64,000 nt of DNA from Pisolithus tinctorius. Taxonomy: Eukaryota; Basidiomycota; Agaricomycetes; Boletales; Pisolithaceae. The stretch spans positions 6,448,001 through 6,512,000 of the forward strand of contig JANFAH010000002.1 in NCBI GenBank assembly GCA_024663395.1, in the 5' to 3' direction. The notes under the pieces are model-generated. The model saw nothing but the letters and a program-made list of their open reading frames with translations. It had not been told where the DNA came from and did not search any database. This document shows positions 1-13,673 of this stretch, in pieces. The translations under genes and the position numbers were made by a program. Every line of letters begins with the position of its first letter. The first letter of the stretch is position 1.

Positions 1-2170
1 GCAGCAATGGCAAGGCAACCATGAGACTCCAGCACACTGCCATCACATGAGATCACTTACATCCTGAAGAGCAGCAATGGCAAGGCAACCATGAGACTCC
101 AGCACACTGCCATCACATGAGATCACTTACATCCTGAAGAGCAGCAATGGCAAGGCAACCATGAGACTCCAGCACACTGCCATCACATGAGATCACTTAC
201 AAGCTGAAGAGCAGCAATGGCAAGGCAACCATGAGACTCCAGCACACTGCCATCACATGAGATCACTTACAAACTGAAGAGCAGCAATGGCAAGGCAACC
301 ATGAGACTCCAGCACACTGCCATCACATGAGATCACTTACATCCTGAAGAGCAGCAATGGCAAGGCAACCATTAGACTCCAGCACACTGCCATCACATGA
401 GATCACTTACAAACTGAAGAGCAGCAATGGCAAGGCAACCATGAGACTGCAGCACACTGCCATCACATGAGATCACTTACATCCTGAAGAGCAGCAATGG
501 CAAGGCAACCATGAGACTGCAGCACACTGCCATCACATGAGATCACTTACAAACTGAAGAGCAGCAATGGCAAGGCAACCATGAGACTCCAGCACACTGC
601 CATCACATGAGATCACTTACATCCTGAAGAGCAGCAATGGCAAGGCAACCATGAGACTCCAGCACACTGCCATCACATGAGATCACTTACAAGCTGAAGA
701 GCAGCAATGGCAAGGCAACCATGAGACTCCAGCACACTGCCATCACATGAGATCACTTACAAGCTGAAGAGCAGCAATGGCAAGGCAACCATTAGACTCC
801 AGCACACTGCCATCACATGAGATCACTTACATGCTGAAGAGCAGCAATGGCAAGGCAACCATGAGACTCCAGCACACTGCCATCACATGAGATCACTTAC
901 AAGCTGAAGAGCAGCAATGGCAAGGCAACCATGAGACTCCAGCACACTGCCATCACATGAGATCACTTACATCCTGAAGAGCAGCAATGGCAAGGCAACC
1001 ATGAGACTCCAGCACACTGCCATCACATGAGATCACTTACAAGCTGAAGAGCAGCAATGGCAAGGCAACCATGAGACTCCAGCACACTGCCATCACATGA
1101 GATCACTTACAAACTGAAGAGCAGCAATGGCAAGGCAACCATGAGACTCCAGCACACTGCCATCACATGAGATCACTTACATCCTGAAGAGCAGCAATGG
1201 CAAGGCAACCATTAGACTCCAGCACACTGCCATCACATGAGATCACTTACAAACTGAAGAGCAGCAATGGCAAGGCAACCATGAGACTCCAGCACACTGC
1301 CATCACATGAGATCACTTACATCCTGAAGAGCAGCAATGGCAAGGCAACCATGAGACTGCAGCACACTGCCATCACATGAGATCACTTACAAACTGAAGA
1401 GCAGCAATGGCAAGGCAACCATGAGACTGCAGCACACTGCCATCACATGAGATCACTTACATCCTGAAGAGCAGCAATGGCAAGGCAACCATGAGACTCC
1501 AGCACACTGCCATCACATGAGATCACTTACATCCTGAAGAGCAGCAATGGCAAGGCAACCATGAGACTCCAGCACACTGCCATCACATGAGATCACTTAC
1601 AAGCTGAAGAGCAGCAATGGCAAGGCAACCATGAGACTCCAGCACACTGCCATCACATGAGATCACTTACATCCTGAAGAGCAGCAATGGCAAGGCAACC
1701 ATGAGACTCCAGCACACTGCCATCACATGAGATCACTTACATCCTGAAGAGCAGCAATGGCAAGGCAACCATTAGACTCCAGCACACTGCCATCACATGA
1801 GATCACTTACAAACTGAAGAGCAGCAATGGCAAGGCAACCATGAGACTCCAGCACACTGCCATCACATGAGATCACTTACATCCTGAAGAGCAGCAATGG
1901 CAAGGCAACCATGAGACTCCAGCACACTGCCATCACATGAGATCACTTACATGCTGAAGAGCAGCAATGGCAAGGCAACCATGAGACTCCAGCACACTGC
2001 CATCACATGAGATCACTTACATCCTGAAGAGCAGCAATGGCAAGGCAACCATGAGACCCCAGCACACTGCCATCACATGAGATCACTTACATCCTGAAGA
2101 GCAGCAATGGCAAGGCAACCATGAGTCTTCAGCACACCATCATCCTATGAGACCACTTACAAACTGAAAA
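1..2170 (-). repeat. 70-bp tandem array, 31 units, each a 67-nt intron plus 3 nt
   Basis: Thirty near-identical 70-bp units start at position 1; unit 31 (2101-2170) is more diverged. Read on the minus strand, every unit begins GTAAGTGATC, carries CTCAT (CTAAT in four units) about 28 nt before its end, and finishes TCTTCAG. These match a 5' splice site, a yUnAy branch site and a 3' splice site. Exactly three bases separate one TTCAG from the next GTAAGT. Nearly all unit-to-unit variation falls in those three bases (GAT, CTT, TTT or CAT). The other differences are the n of the branch site, one G/C two bases before the branch motif's T-C run, and one base in unit 30. No splice signal is broken. 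The array reaches the window edge, so its full length is unknown. Confidence 0.97.
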
Positions 2171-2233
2171 GCAACAGTGGCATAACAACCATGAGACTCC
2201 AGCACATTGTAATCAAACAAGATCACTTACCAC
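61..2233 (-). other. 32 putative 3-nt micro-exons of the GTPase gene
   Basis: In unit n the triplet lies at 70n-9 to 70n-7. In transcription order, starting at 2231-2233, the triplets read GTG, TTT, GAT, GAT, CAT, GAT, TTT and so on to GAT at 61-63. If every intron were removed, each exon would add one codon in phase 0 to the GTPase. Totals are 15 Asp, 8 Phe, 6 Leu, 2 His and 1 Val. If splicing stops at any unit, translation reads the retained intron as Val-Ser-Asp-Leu-Met and meets TGA. The frame and phase are directly visible. Whether exons this small are used is inference; skipping the whole array as one long intron is equally possible. Confidence 0.5.
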
Positions 2234-2300
2234 CTGTTGAGCAGCAGTAGCAGAGAAGCCATGAGACATCAGCCACACAACACAAACTTTGTGTACATAC
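2171..2300 (-). repeat. Two decayed array units; intron 7 of the GTPase
   Basis: Unit 32 (2171-2240) and the sequence 2234-2300 are diverged relatives of the 70-bp unit. The 2234-2300 segment is a 67-nt intron, the same length as in the array. It begins GTATGT, keeps CTCATGG and ends CAACAG. It directly follows the coding exon ending in Phe-Pro-His-Leu-Trp. Divergence falls from the gene outward: intron 7 is most different, units 32 and 31 are intermediate, units 30 to 1 are nearly identical. This suggests that an ordinary intron plus 3 nt of exon was the founder. Confidence 0.85.
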
Positions 2301-3439
2301 CCATAGATGTGGAAAGTACCCCATACATGATTCAACAATGCTTCTTCCATCACTCTCAAAACTTGTCCTGCAGCATGTGAGGTAATGTTCCATTTCATTA
2401 CCTGACACTTACCTCTTCATTGCCATTTCCACACTAATCATTAGATTTTCTCTTTGTACAGCCACTAGCATATGTCTTAGTACATCCTCATGCAATGCAT
2501 TTGCTGTTTCTATTATCAAGGCACTGCAGCTTGCACCAGGTTCATGCATATCTGACCCACACCAATCAACCAAATTTAATGTAAGCATGGATGAATCTTA
2601 CTTTCCAACCTGGCATATTTTGGTGAACTCCCCTTTATTACATTCCAGTACTCATCCTGAAAAATCTTCTCTGCCTCTTCATTGATATCCTCCAAGGTCG
2701 GAGTAGCATTTCCTTCAGATCTGTCTTCCAATTCCATCTGAACATCTAGTTTGAACTGGTCATACTTCGTGAAAACTGCAATCACTGGCACTGTGTATCA
2801 CACATGTATCAGACTCAACGTGTGGCCTCGCAATTCAGACATACCATTTTTATCTGAACAAACAGCATCAAAGAATTTCATGTCCAAGCCTGGACGAGCA
2901 CTTTCCATTGGAATGCAATACCTAGAAATGGCTCGTGAGCTCACCAATCCCATGAGTTAGCAATAACACTTGTAACACACCAGATAGCATGCAGCCTGTC
3001 CCGCAATCGGCGCTCAGTCACCTTTCTGTGCACAAAATCTTGCACTGCTCGTAGCTCGTCTTCATTGCCAGCCTCAAAACCACAAGAGTCATGGAAAACA
3101 TAACCCTCGTGATTCGTGAATATGAGCTCGTCCTCGATATCATGATTGCCACACTAATCGTGTCCAAGTCAAAAAATGCCTATCACCGACAAAGACTGTT
3201 GACTGACCTCAATAGTAGGGTCGAGATGAACCTAATTAAATAATAAGGTCGGGAGCGTTCAAAACTAGGCAAGACGCTACCTCTTCACGGCGACCTCCGC
3301 TAACCCTGTAAATCTTCGGGCTCTCCGTCGTTTCGCAGACTCTTTGTAAGATGGATGTCTTCCCTGCATTTGCCCTACCGATGATGAGGACTCGAAACTT
3401 GAGACGCCGGACAGCATCACGCAGTGGTTTGTCACTCAT
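2231..3439 (-). CDS. P-loop GTPase of the fungal 'G domain-containing protein' family
   Basis: Exons assemble cleanly on the minus strand: 3439-3305, 3231-3208, 3153-2981, 2921-2845, 2790-2602, 2551-2413 and 2367-2301, then the micro-exon array. All junctions are GT-AG with consistent phase. G1 is GRANAGKT in exon 1. G3 is HDSCGFEAG in exon 3, followed by LHAIWYCIP. G4 is FTKYD in exon 5. These are the hallmarks of a large agaricomycete family of predicted GTPases that bind and hydrolyse GTP; their cellular role is not known. Exon 7 ends GYFPHLW. The first in-frame ATG is at 3437-3439, just before the G1 strand, so an upstream exon is possible. No frameshift or premature stop is present. The C-terminus depends on how the adjacent 70-bp array is spliced. 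The simplest alternative is retention of the next intron, ending in Val-Val-Ser-Asp-Leu-Val-stop near 2213. Confidence 0.85.
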
Positions 3440-4119
3440 GACTTCTGATGGCAGATGGTCGACGTCAATGCAAAAGCGAGTGGGTAGAGGATAGGACTGG
3501 TGGAAGGGCGACAAGCAGCTTATCGCAGCGTCAATTTCGTTCCCCGATCTGACCGATACGGCAAAAATGGCTGCCTTCTGCCTTGTGGGCCGGGGCTAGA
3601 TCGTTCTAGAAGAATATATATATCGACTGATCTGGGTGATGTCGATGTCGAGGCTTGTGTGCGCGTGGACAGAACACCCACTGTTGAATCAGGGCAAGCC
3701 GTTTTCAGAAACATGGAGGGAAAGGAGAATCGTTACTGTGTCTGACACACGTTTCTTCGCTACTTTGGTTGTGGCTCGAGACACAGTACAGTGCGGCAAG
3801 GTAAAATCAAATCACATATATTCGTGTATGCGTCGGCCGTATAGAATACCACGACAATGAGGAAGCGGCTAGGAGAGGCGAGCGTGCGTGACAATGTAGG
3901 TTTCGAACGAAAATCAAGAGCAACAAAAAGAATGGTTATATCAAGTTGTCCTTGTCGAAAGAGCGGTAGTGTGCAAACGTACTACATAATATGCGCTGAC
4001 CCTCTGGGCAACCCAGGACTTGGAACAGCACGGGTTGATTGAAACAGATACGGCGTTACGTAAACAATTCCCAGGTTAGCAAAACAAGGGAGTCTCGTGC
4101 ACAGATAATGACAACACTG
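3440..4119. other. Intergenic, upstream of the GTPase gene
   Basis: No convincing coding exon was found on either strand. It contains a short AT run at 3615-3625 and presumably the GTPase promoter, but no clear TATA box at a fitting distance. Confidence 0.5.
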
Positions 4120-5920
4120 GAAGGACAGCTCCTGGATGATACCAGGGACACCGAATCCACCTAGATCGGACCCACCGGATGGCAGACACCCCATCCTCAC
4201 CCTTGGCACAGGTCCCAAATTCACCAGGACCCATTCCTCTGAGATACGCATTCATCCGACTTCGAAGGAACGATTGTCTTTCATCGAGTTTTTGGTTGGC
4301 TTACATAAAAGAGACTATGTTCGACTCCCCTTCTGGGCCTTACGCTTCAGCGTATCCACCACTATTTCACGACATCGAACACCGCTTGTGCTTGATTCCT
4401 TCCCGAGATCATAGCATTCTCAACTTCCCCGCTCCCGACTCACCTCGCCCATGCGCGGGATTCCCCAGTGAGGACTTCACCGCCAAGAGCGTGAATGCGA
4501 ACGACCGTATTGTACCAGTAGATCCCCTTCAGCAGCTGACTGAGTATGTTCTCGTTATATAGTAACCCAGACATCGAACAGGGTCATCACCCACCCGTCC
4601 ATCCGGTCGCGTCCAAAGAGTCTTTCTCCTGCCAAGACCCGGATGACCACGTCCGTAAACGTGCTCCCCGAGACGGGACATCTACACCTCATGCTGAAGC
4701 TCTCCTCCTTGTACTTCTCAATGATCGCGAAGCTCGTTGACAAAGTCGAGGTCAGTCAGCCAGATATCGACAGGTTGCTCCGCACATGTGAAGCCAGCAA
4801 CCGTACAAGGAATCTGCGTGCACAGATGAGTCCCATCCCGTAACCACCCGATATCATCACGACCACTGTCTGCCCTTCCCTGACGAATGGACCACTGCCA
4901 ACGTGGGTCCTGCACTGGTCAGATCCAAGGATTCCCGAGGGTCGTTCATCGATTCCCTCCTCCGATCGTGGACGATGCCGAATCTCGTCTCTGGCCTATT
5001 ATTCTTGTCAGTGATCGTTATATGTCTCACCCATTTTCTCCTGCCACAAAGTGGGCACGAGAGGACCAGAGCACCATAGCATTTTTATTTGTGGGACTTC
5101 TGGGTAATGTTGGTATGCCAAGAGTGTGGTTGACTTGGTTCTCATTCCGCATACACGCAGGTCCATGGTCTTTTTCGTCGTTTATATCCTCGCCTTGGTA
5201 CGGCGCTCCGGATCTACAGCCGATCCGTCCACTGTTTCCCCGCTCAGCCCCAACGCAGCGATCGGCCTTTCTTTTCTTGGGCCTTCTTTGCTTTGGCGTA
5301 ATCGAGACTTTGGCGTAATCGAGATCGCAGAGATGTTGCAAGGGTACAGGAGGGTGAACGAATGACAGGGGGCACGAGAATGGCGAAGGAAACGAGAGAT
5401 GCTATCAGGGAGGTGAGGGCGAGGGATGTATAGAAGGGGGAGAACACGAAAGACCGCCTGGGCGAGGCAGAGTAAATGAGCGCGAACAGACTTGAAACCC
5501 ACTCCATGTGAGGACAACGGGCACAAAAGCGAACTGGGGCCGGCTCCTCGGATTACGACCACGACCGCTATCGTGATAAACGGCGTTATCTTCGTTGGAG
5601 GTCCTGCCGGGTATTGGGTTGCGTGGGTTAGATGGAATGGCGAGTCCCTGCAGGAGCGGGGGTGTGCAGGAGATGTGGTCCATGATGTCGTGTATGAAGA
5701 ACGCCTAGAGTGTGGCGGAAGGACAGAGCATCTTGACGGCGCCGCAGGCGTGTAGCTCGCAGGGGCTATACCATACGTTATCAAACAGGTTTATTCACCA
5801 ACTCGTGAGTACTTTTATTTTACCGTCGGAGCACAGCATGTCATTGAATTGTTATCCAGGGGAATACTTCATGTATTGTTTGTCTTAAAACAGGATTTTG
5901 TTGACTCGGGAACCGGCCAT
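4120..5920 (+). pseudogene. Decayed membrane-protein gene, copy A of four
   Basis: Translated pieces in several frames match the other copies in this window. In order they are a segment with LLKLSSLYFS and SQPDIDRLL-type text (4660-4800), a 'SFIDSLL' segment (4945-4975), a hydrophobic segment with FFVVYILALV (5160-5210), a second hydrophobic stretch ending near LLQGYRRVNE (5270-5365), and a C-terminal piece containing GPAGYWVAWVRW and DVVYEERLE (5600-5720). This order fits a common agaricomycete family of predicted multi-pass membrane proteins of unknown function. Stops and frame changes break it into at least five pieces, so it cannot encode a full protein. The similarity continues past the stop into the 3' flank ('tttattcaccaactcgtgag' near 5790). 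Confidence 0.6.
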
Positions 5921-6835
5921 GTGCAGTAGCAGCGACCTTTGCGTAAGTAACAGACGCATACAGCATAATGCTTACTGCGTGTTTACAAGGGCGCTGTGCT
6001 TGGTTGAACACGAGGTTTGTGTGTCTTGTTTATGTTGTATAGGACGGGGAGCCCCTTGCCTATGGCATGCCTGTCAAGGAGGTGACTACCATCCGCGATG
6101 GCCCTGTCTTCTGTTATGTATTAACATTGCAAATTCGAGGTAGGGTAACCCTGTTCGTTTTAGATCTAGACTACCGGAAAGCACTGGCGTTGTTAACCTT
6201 GCTTGGTGACTCGATGTAGACTCAGGTAGCCAACGGCATGTGGCGTACGAATTTGAAACGTGCTGCTGACCGAAACTAATAAGGCGTGTGAAAACTACAA
6301 TACCAATCGCGGTCGTCATCGACGGGGGGAGGGGAGGAAATGGTAGATATATACTAATAAAACAGAACCAAAAAATCCTAGTCTACACCGATATGAGACA
6401 CTAAGTTGCCATGCTGAGGCTCGAAGCTACCCCTGTTGCAACATGAATCTCGGAAATGTACATTTTGTGTGACCTCTTAACCATCATCAGGCATCATGCA
6501 TCAATACGTCATATGGGTTCGCATCAATTCCGAGTGTCTGCACGAGTAGGCAGGATTACAAACTTTCCATCAACTATCCCACTCTACAACGCAATATAAT
6601 TCAGTACATACATACTCAGTTTTGGTTCCTTCGTCGCCACTTGCGTCCCGTGTGGATTTCGCGAATGTGATTTCCCACAACCTCACACCCACAGCTTTTC
6701 CATCCACGGGAGGTCTTGACGCCACTGGAACTCACCACGGAGGGGTGAGCACACTCAAACGATCATAACTGCAACAGAACGTGGACAGGCCTGTGATTGA
6801 GTGATTTAGCGTATACGCTGATACAGGGCAATCAC

Positions 6836-6871
6836 AGAGAGAAAGAGAGAGAGAGGGAGAGAAAGAAGAGA
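6836..6871. repeat. GA-rich microsatellite
   Basis: Imperfect run of GA/GAAA on the plus strand, about 36 bp. Confidence 0.85.
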
Positions 6872-6988
6872 TGACCCACACACACAGGTAGCAGCAGTAT
6901 ATATACCCTGGGGTGTACAAACAGCACAACACAGTGGGAAGGATCGAGGGATCCGCACGTCCTGATGAGGACGTGATAGGAGACGTGT

Positions 6989-7040
6989 TAGCGTGAGTAG
7001 TGCGTGAGCGTGAGTAAGTGGTGCGTGAGTACTACTCACG
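6989..7040. repeat. Imperfect GCGTGAG/GTGAGTA tandem motif
   Basis: Seven- to ten-base variants of GCGTGAGTA repeat about five times, ending in the inverted pair GTACTACTCACG. Confidence 0.65.
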
Positions 7041-8213
7041 TCAATGAGCCCGCGAGGGTATACATAATATTATTACATATAAATTCATGGAGCCCCAAGG
7101 TAACGTTTACCGTGAGAGTGCAAAAACCTTCCAGCTTGATCCGTGCAGAGATGCCATGATGGTATACAATCAGCTGGTGGCAAAGTTTAATCATCACCCC
7201 TGCGCTTCTGGCTGGAAAGCTTCCGCCGGTTCCATAATAACGACAAAGGAAACTGATTACTCACAATAAACACGGTTATTTCCACCCGAGATCTGACTCC
7301 TAGGTTTCCCAGAGATGTAGGGCTGCAGAAATTAGAGTCATTGTCGATGCTTAGTTTTACCGGTTAAGAGGGCCCGCGCGCTATCAGTCTGGCACAAAAA
7401 TTTGTAGGCAGAATGATTGAGCAAATCACGAAGCTAACGTTCCAGATTTGACATAGGCTAACATGGGAGCGAGACGAACGTTGTTGTCGAATGATCCATT
7501 TCTGGAAACTGGGAGTGGTCTGGCTACTTGACTCTTCGGTTGATACCAGACAATGGCCAGAGAAGCCTGAACAGGCCGCCGCCGTGTCGGGAGTTTGACA
7601 CCGACATAGATTATAAGTTACTTGTAAACCCATCGGGCCCCGACAGATGCCTTCACGTTATGCAATCATCAAGTTGGACAGGGTCGAGCGTCAGATTTGC
7701 TGCTTCTGGAAGTAGTGCCGGCACCCAGCCCGATGGGAAGATTCATTATCATTAGGTCCGGGGGCAGGGCGGCCAGGGCATTTGGGGTGAGTGAGAGCGG
7801 TTGTCGGGAAGCAGCTGGGACGGCGGTTGTGTGTAATATGGTCTCTTGGTGCGGGAGTCGCCCGCGTGGCCGTTCGTGCCGGGTATCCCCAGAGAGAGCC
7901 TTCAGGGACCTTCGGTTATAGTAGCTCCAACGCCTGCAGAAACAACCACAGTCAGTCCTCCAACTATTTTGGCATGGGCATGGACATGAGTGCAGGCGCC
8001 AACCTTAGTGGTCCCAAATAATCTGCACCGTGTACACGTGGGAATGAACACAGAACAGGGCGCCTAAAAGATGGCGAGCGTTAACGTCATGTCATATCCG
8101 CCCACCACATGTGAAGAATTTCCTCCAGCCCTCCTTGCTTCTCAACCTTCCCGAGATTGTTCAAGGACCCTGATGTCAGTACTTAGCCTGGCATTGACCA
8201 TTGACGTGATAGT

Positions 8214-8218
8214 CCAGG
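8214..8218. repeat. Target-site duplication CCAGG, left
   Basis: CCAGG directly before the 5' LTR is repeated directly after the 3' LTR (13669-13673). Confidence 0.95.
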
Positions 8219-8495
8219 TGTGAGGAAATTCGCCCTGTCACGGCCGATCGATCACTTGGTCTAGTCCCTGTCATACTGTACACCTTGTTTCACCTTCTTA
8301 TTCACCGTGTCTCACCTTGTTGTGTAGTATATAGTTCCCTTGCGTATCGTTTACTTCCCTAGCGTTAACCTCCTGTTATCAGGTATGCTTCCTGTCGCCG
8401 ACTCTACCCTGTACCTTATTCCTGTTATCAGCGTTAGGTTGGCTGTAATATATCTGTCTTGTCGCCAACGCACGCACCCATAGCGAATCATCACA
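8219..8495 (+). repeat. 5' LTR of the 8.2-kb gypsy element
   Basis: 277 bp, TG...CA ends. Identical to the 3' LTR except for one missing AT in an AT run near 8449. Confidence 0.95.
8328..8371 (+). promoter_or_regulatory. LTR promoter: TATA box and predicted RNA start
   Basis: TATATA lies at 8328-8333. AGCGTTAACCT begins 33 bp downstream at 8361, the expected distance for a start site. Its first 11 bases are complementary to the primer-binding site, which supports 8361 as the RNA 5' end. Confidence 0.7.
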
Positions 8496-8497
8496 TT

Positions 8498-8508
8498 AGG
8501 TTAACGCT
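8498..8508 (+). other. Primer-binding site, self-priming type
   Basis: AGGTTAACGCT, two bases after the LTR end, is the exact reverse complement of AGCGTTAACCT at 8361-8371. In the Tf1 family the RNA 5' end folds back on the PBS over 11 nt and is cleaved to prime reverse transcription. The match length and geometry here are the same. Confidence 0.75.
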
Positions 8509-8517
8509 CCAGCAGCG

Positions 8518-9614
8518 ATGGCCCCCATCTCCGACTTTGACTTGCCCATGTCGTCTCCAGCCCCGCCTTCCCAATCGGGTTCACAACCACAGCCACAACC
8601 TCACGGTCGACGTGACCCACTTCTTGAAGCTTCCATCCAGGCTCAAGAGGACTTTCGTGCTGCATTTATGCAGACGCTCCTTCAGAATCGTACTCCGAAG
8701 GTGAAGGTAGCGCAACCAGACGTATATGATGGGTCAAACGAGAAATATGATGCGTTTATCAACCAACTCGAATTGAACTTCGCAACTAATGCATCTACCT
8801 TCGCTACTGACTCTATCAAAATCAATTACGCTATGTCGTATATGAAGGCTGGCCGTGCCCAGCAGTGGGTAATTGGCCTTCGTAACAAGCAACGTGTTGG
8901 GGCAGCGTGTCCAGAGCTCGACGACTGGGAAAGCTTCGCTGATGCGCTAAAGGCAAAGTTCAGTGAGCCAAACAAGAAGATGCGGGCCCAGAACAAACTC
9001 CTTACCCTGAAGCAACGCGACGGACAATCGGTTGACGACTACATCACAGAGTTCGAGCTGTTAGCAGGAGATGCCCAGTTTGACGATGAAGCACTCCTCA
9101 ACATCTTCCGTACTGGATTATCGTATCGGATCTTTTCGCAGTGCGTGCAGAAGGGGGACCTCGAAGACAGTCTACAAGGTTGGAAGGACTATGCTAAGCG
9201 CGTCGATCATCACATTCGTGCCAACTCTACTCGCCTTTCCTTCTCTGCTGGAGGTCCTCGCCCGCCTGGTGGCCGTACCTTTCCGATCCAACCTCGTCCT
9301 ACCCCCCCACCTGCTGCTGCTGCTCCTGCTCACCAGGCAACTGCACCGGCCCCTGCTCCGACTCACCCTATTTTGGGTGCAGGCGAACCTATGGATATTG
9401 ACCGAACCAGTCGTCGTCAGGGAAACAGGGGGATCACGTGCTACCGCTGCGGACAGCTGGGCCACATTGCTCGTAACTGTCCTCGTATCGGGGTTGAGCA
9501 TATTCAGGCCTTATGGTCCACCTGGGACGATACAGTGAAACAAGATGTTATCAATGCGATCAGTGAGGTGACTACCGAAAAGAAAGAAGAAGCCCAAGCG
9601 GATGAGGAGTCGGG

Positions 9615-9621
<7 letters not shown>
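8518..9621 (+). CDS. gag: Gag polyprotein of the 8.2-kb gypsy element
   Basis: 367 codons from ATG 8518 to TAA 9619. A Ser/Pro/Gln-rich N-terminus is followed by a retrotransposon-gag capsid domain (roughly residues 60-230, including MKAGRAQQWV), a Pro/Ala-rich linker and one CCHC zinc knuckle, CYRCGQLGHIARNC (9439-9480), which would bind element RNA. The tail is rich in Lys and Glu. It is intact. It ends in a T-run that overlaps the pol frame, so pol is probably made by frameshifting rather than from its own start. Confidence 0.93.
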
Positions 9622-13377
<3,756 letters not shown>

Positions 13378-13379
<2 letters not shown>

Positions 13380-13389
13380 AGGGGGGTGA
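13378..13389 (+). other. Polypurine tract
   Basis: TGAAGGGGGGTGA directly precedes the 3' LTR and is the expected plus-strand primer site. Confidence 0.85.
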
Positions 13390-13668
13390 TGTGAGGAAAT
13401 TCGCCCTGTCACGGCCGATCGATCACTTGGTCTAGTCCCTGTCATACTGTACACCTTGTTTCACCTTCTTATTCACCGTGTCTCACCTTGTTGTGTAGTA
13501 TATAGTTCCCTTGCGTATCGTTTACTTCCCTAGCGTTAACCTCCTGTTATCAGGTATGCTTCCTGTCGCCGACTCTACCCTGTACCTTATTCCTGTTATC
13601 AGCGTTAGGTTGGCTGTAATATATCTGTCTTGTCGCCAACGCACGCACCCATAGCGAATCATCACACC
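13390..13668 (+). repeat. 3' LTR of the 8.2-kb gypsy element
   Basis: 279 bp, TGTGAGG...ATCACA, followed by target-site duplication CCAGG at 13669-13673. Confidence 0.95.
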
Positions 13669-13673
13669 AGGCA

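Larger units (their letters stand above)
5921..8213. other. Gene-free stretch with simple repeats
   Basis: No supportable gene was found. The start still shows weak similarity to the 3' flank of membrane-gene copy C. Short open frames at 7087-7269 and 7528-8021 have no recognisable family, poor codon character and overlap each other, so I do not call them. Confidence 0.5.

Noticed and set aside
1..2170. CRISPR-like or ordinary satellite array
   Set aside because: There are no unique spacers, only a 3-bp variable site. Splice signals and phase with the neighbouring gene explain the unit better than a neutral satellite.
5182..5784. 200-codon minus-strand frame
   Set aside because: Antisense shadow of the decayed membrane-gene copy A; similar antisense frames occur opposite copies B and C.
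7528..8021. Possible small genes before the 8.2-kb element
   Set aside because: Overlapping short frames with arginine/glycine-rich random-looking text and no splicing pattern that extends them.
9071..9538. 155-codon plus-strand frame inside gag
   Set aside because: Out-of-frame shadow of an intact gag with capsid and zinc knuckle.
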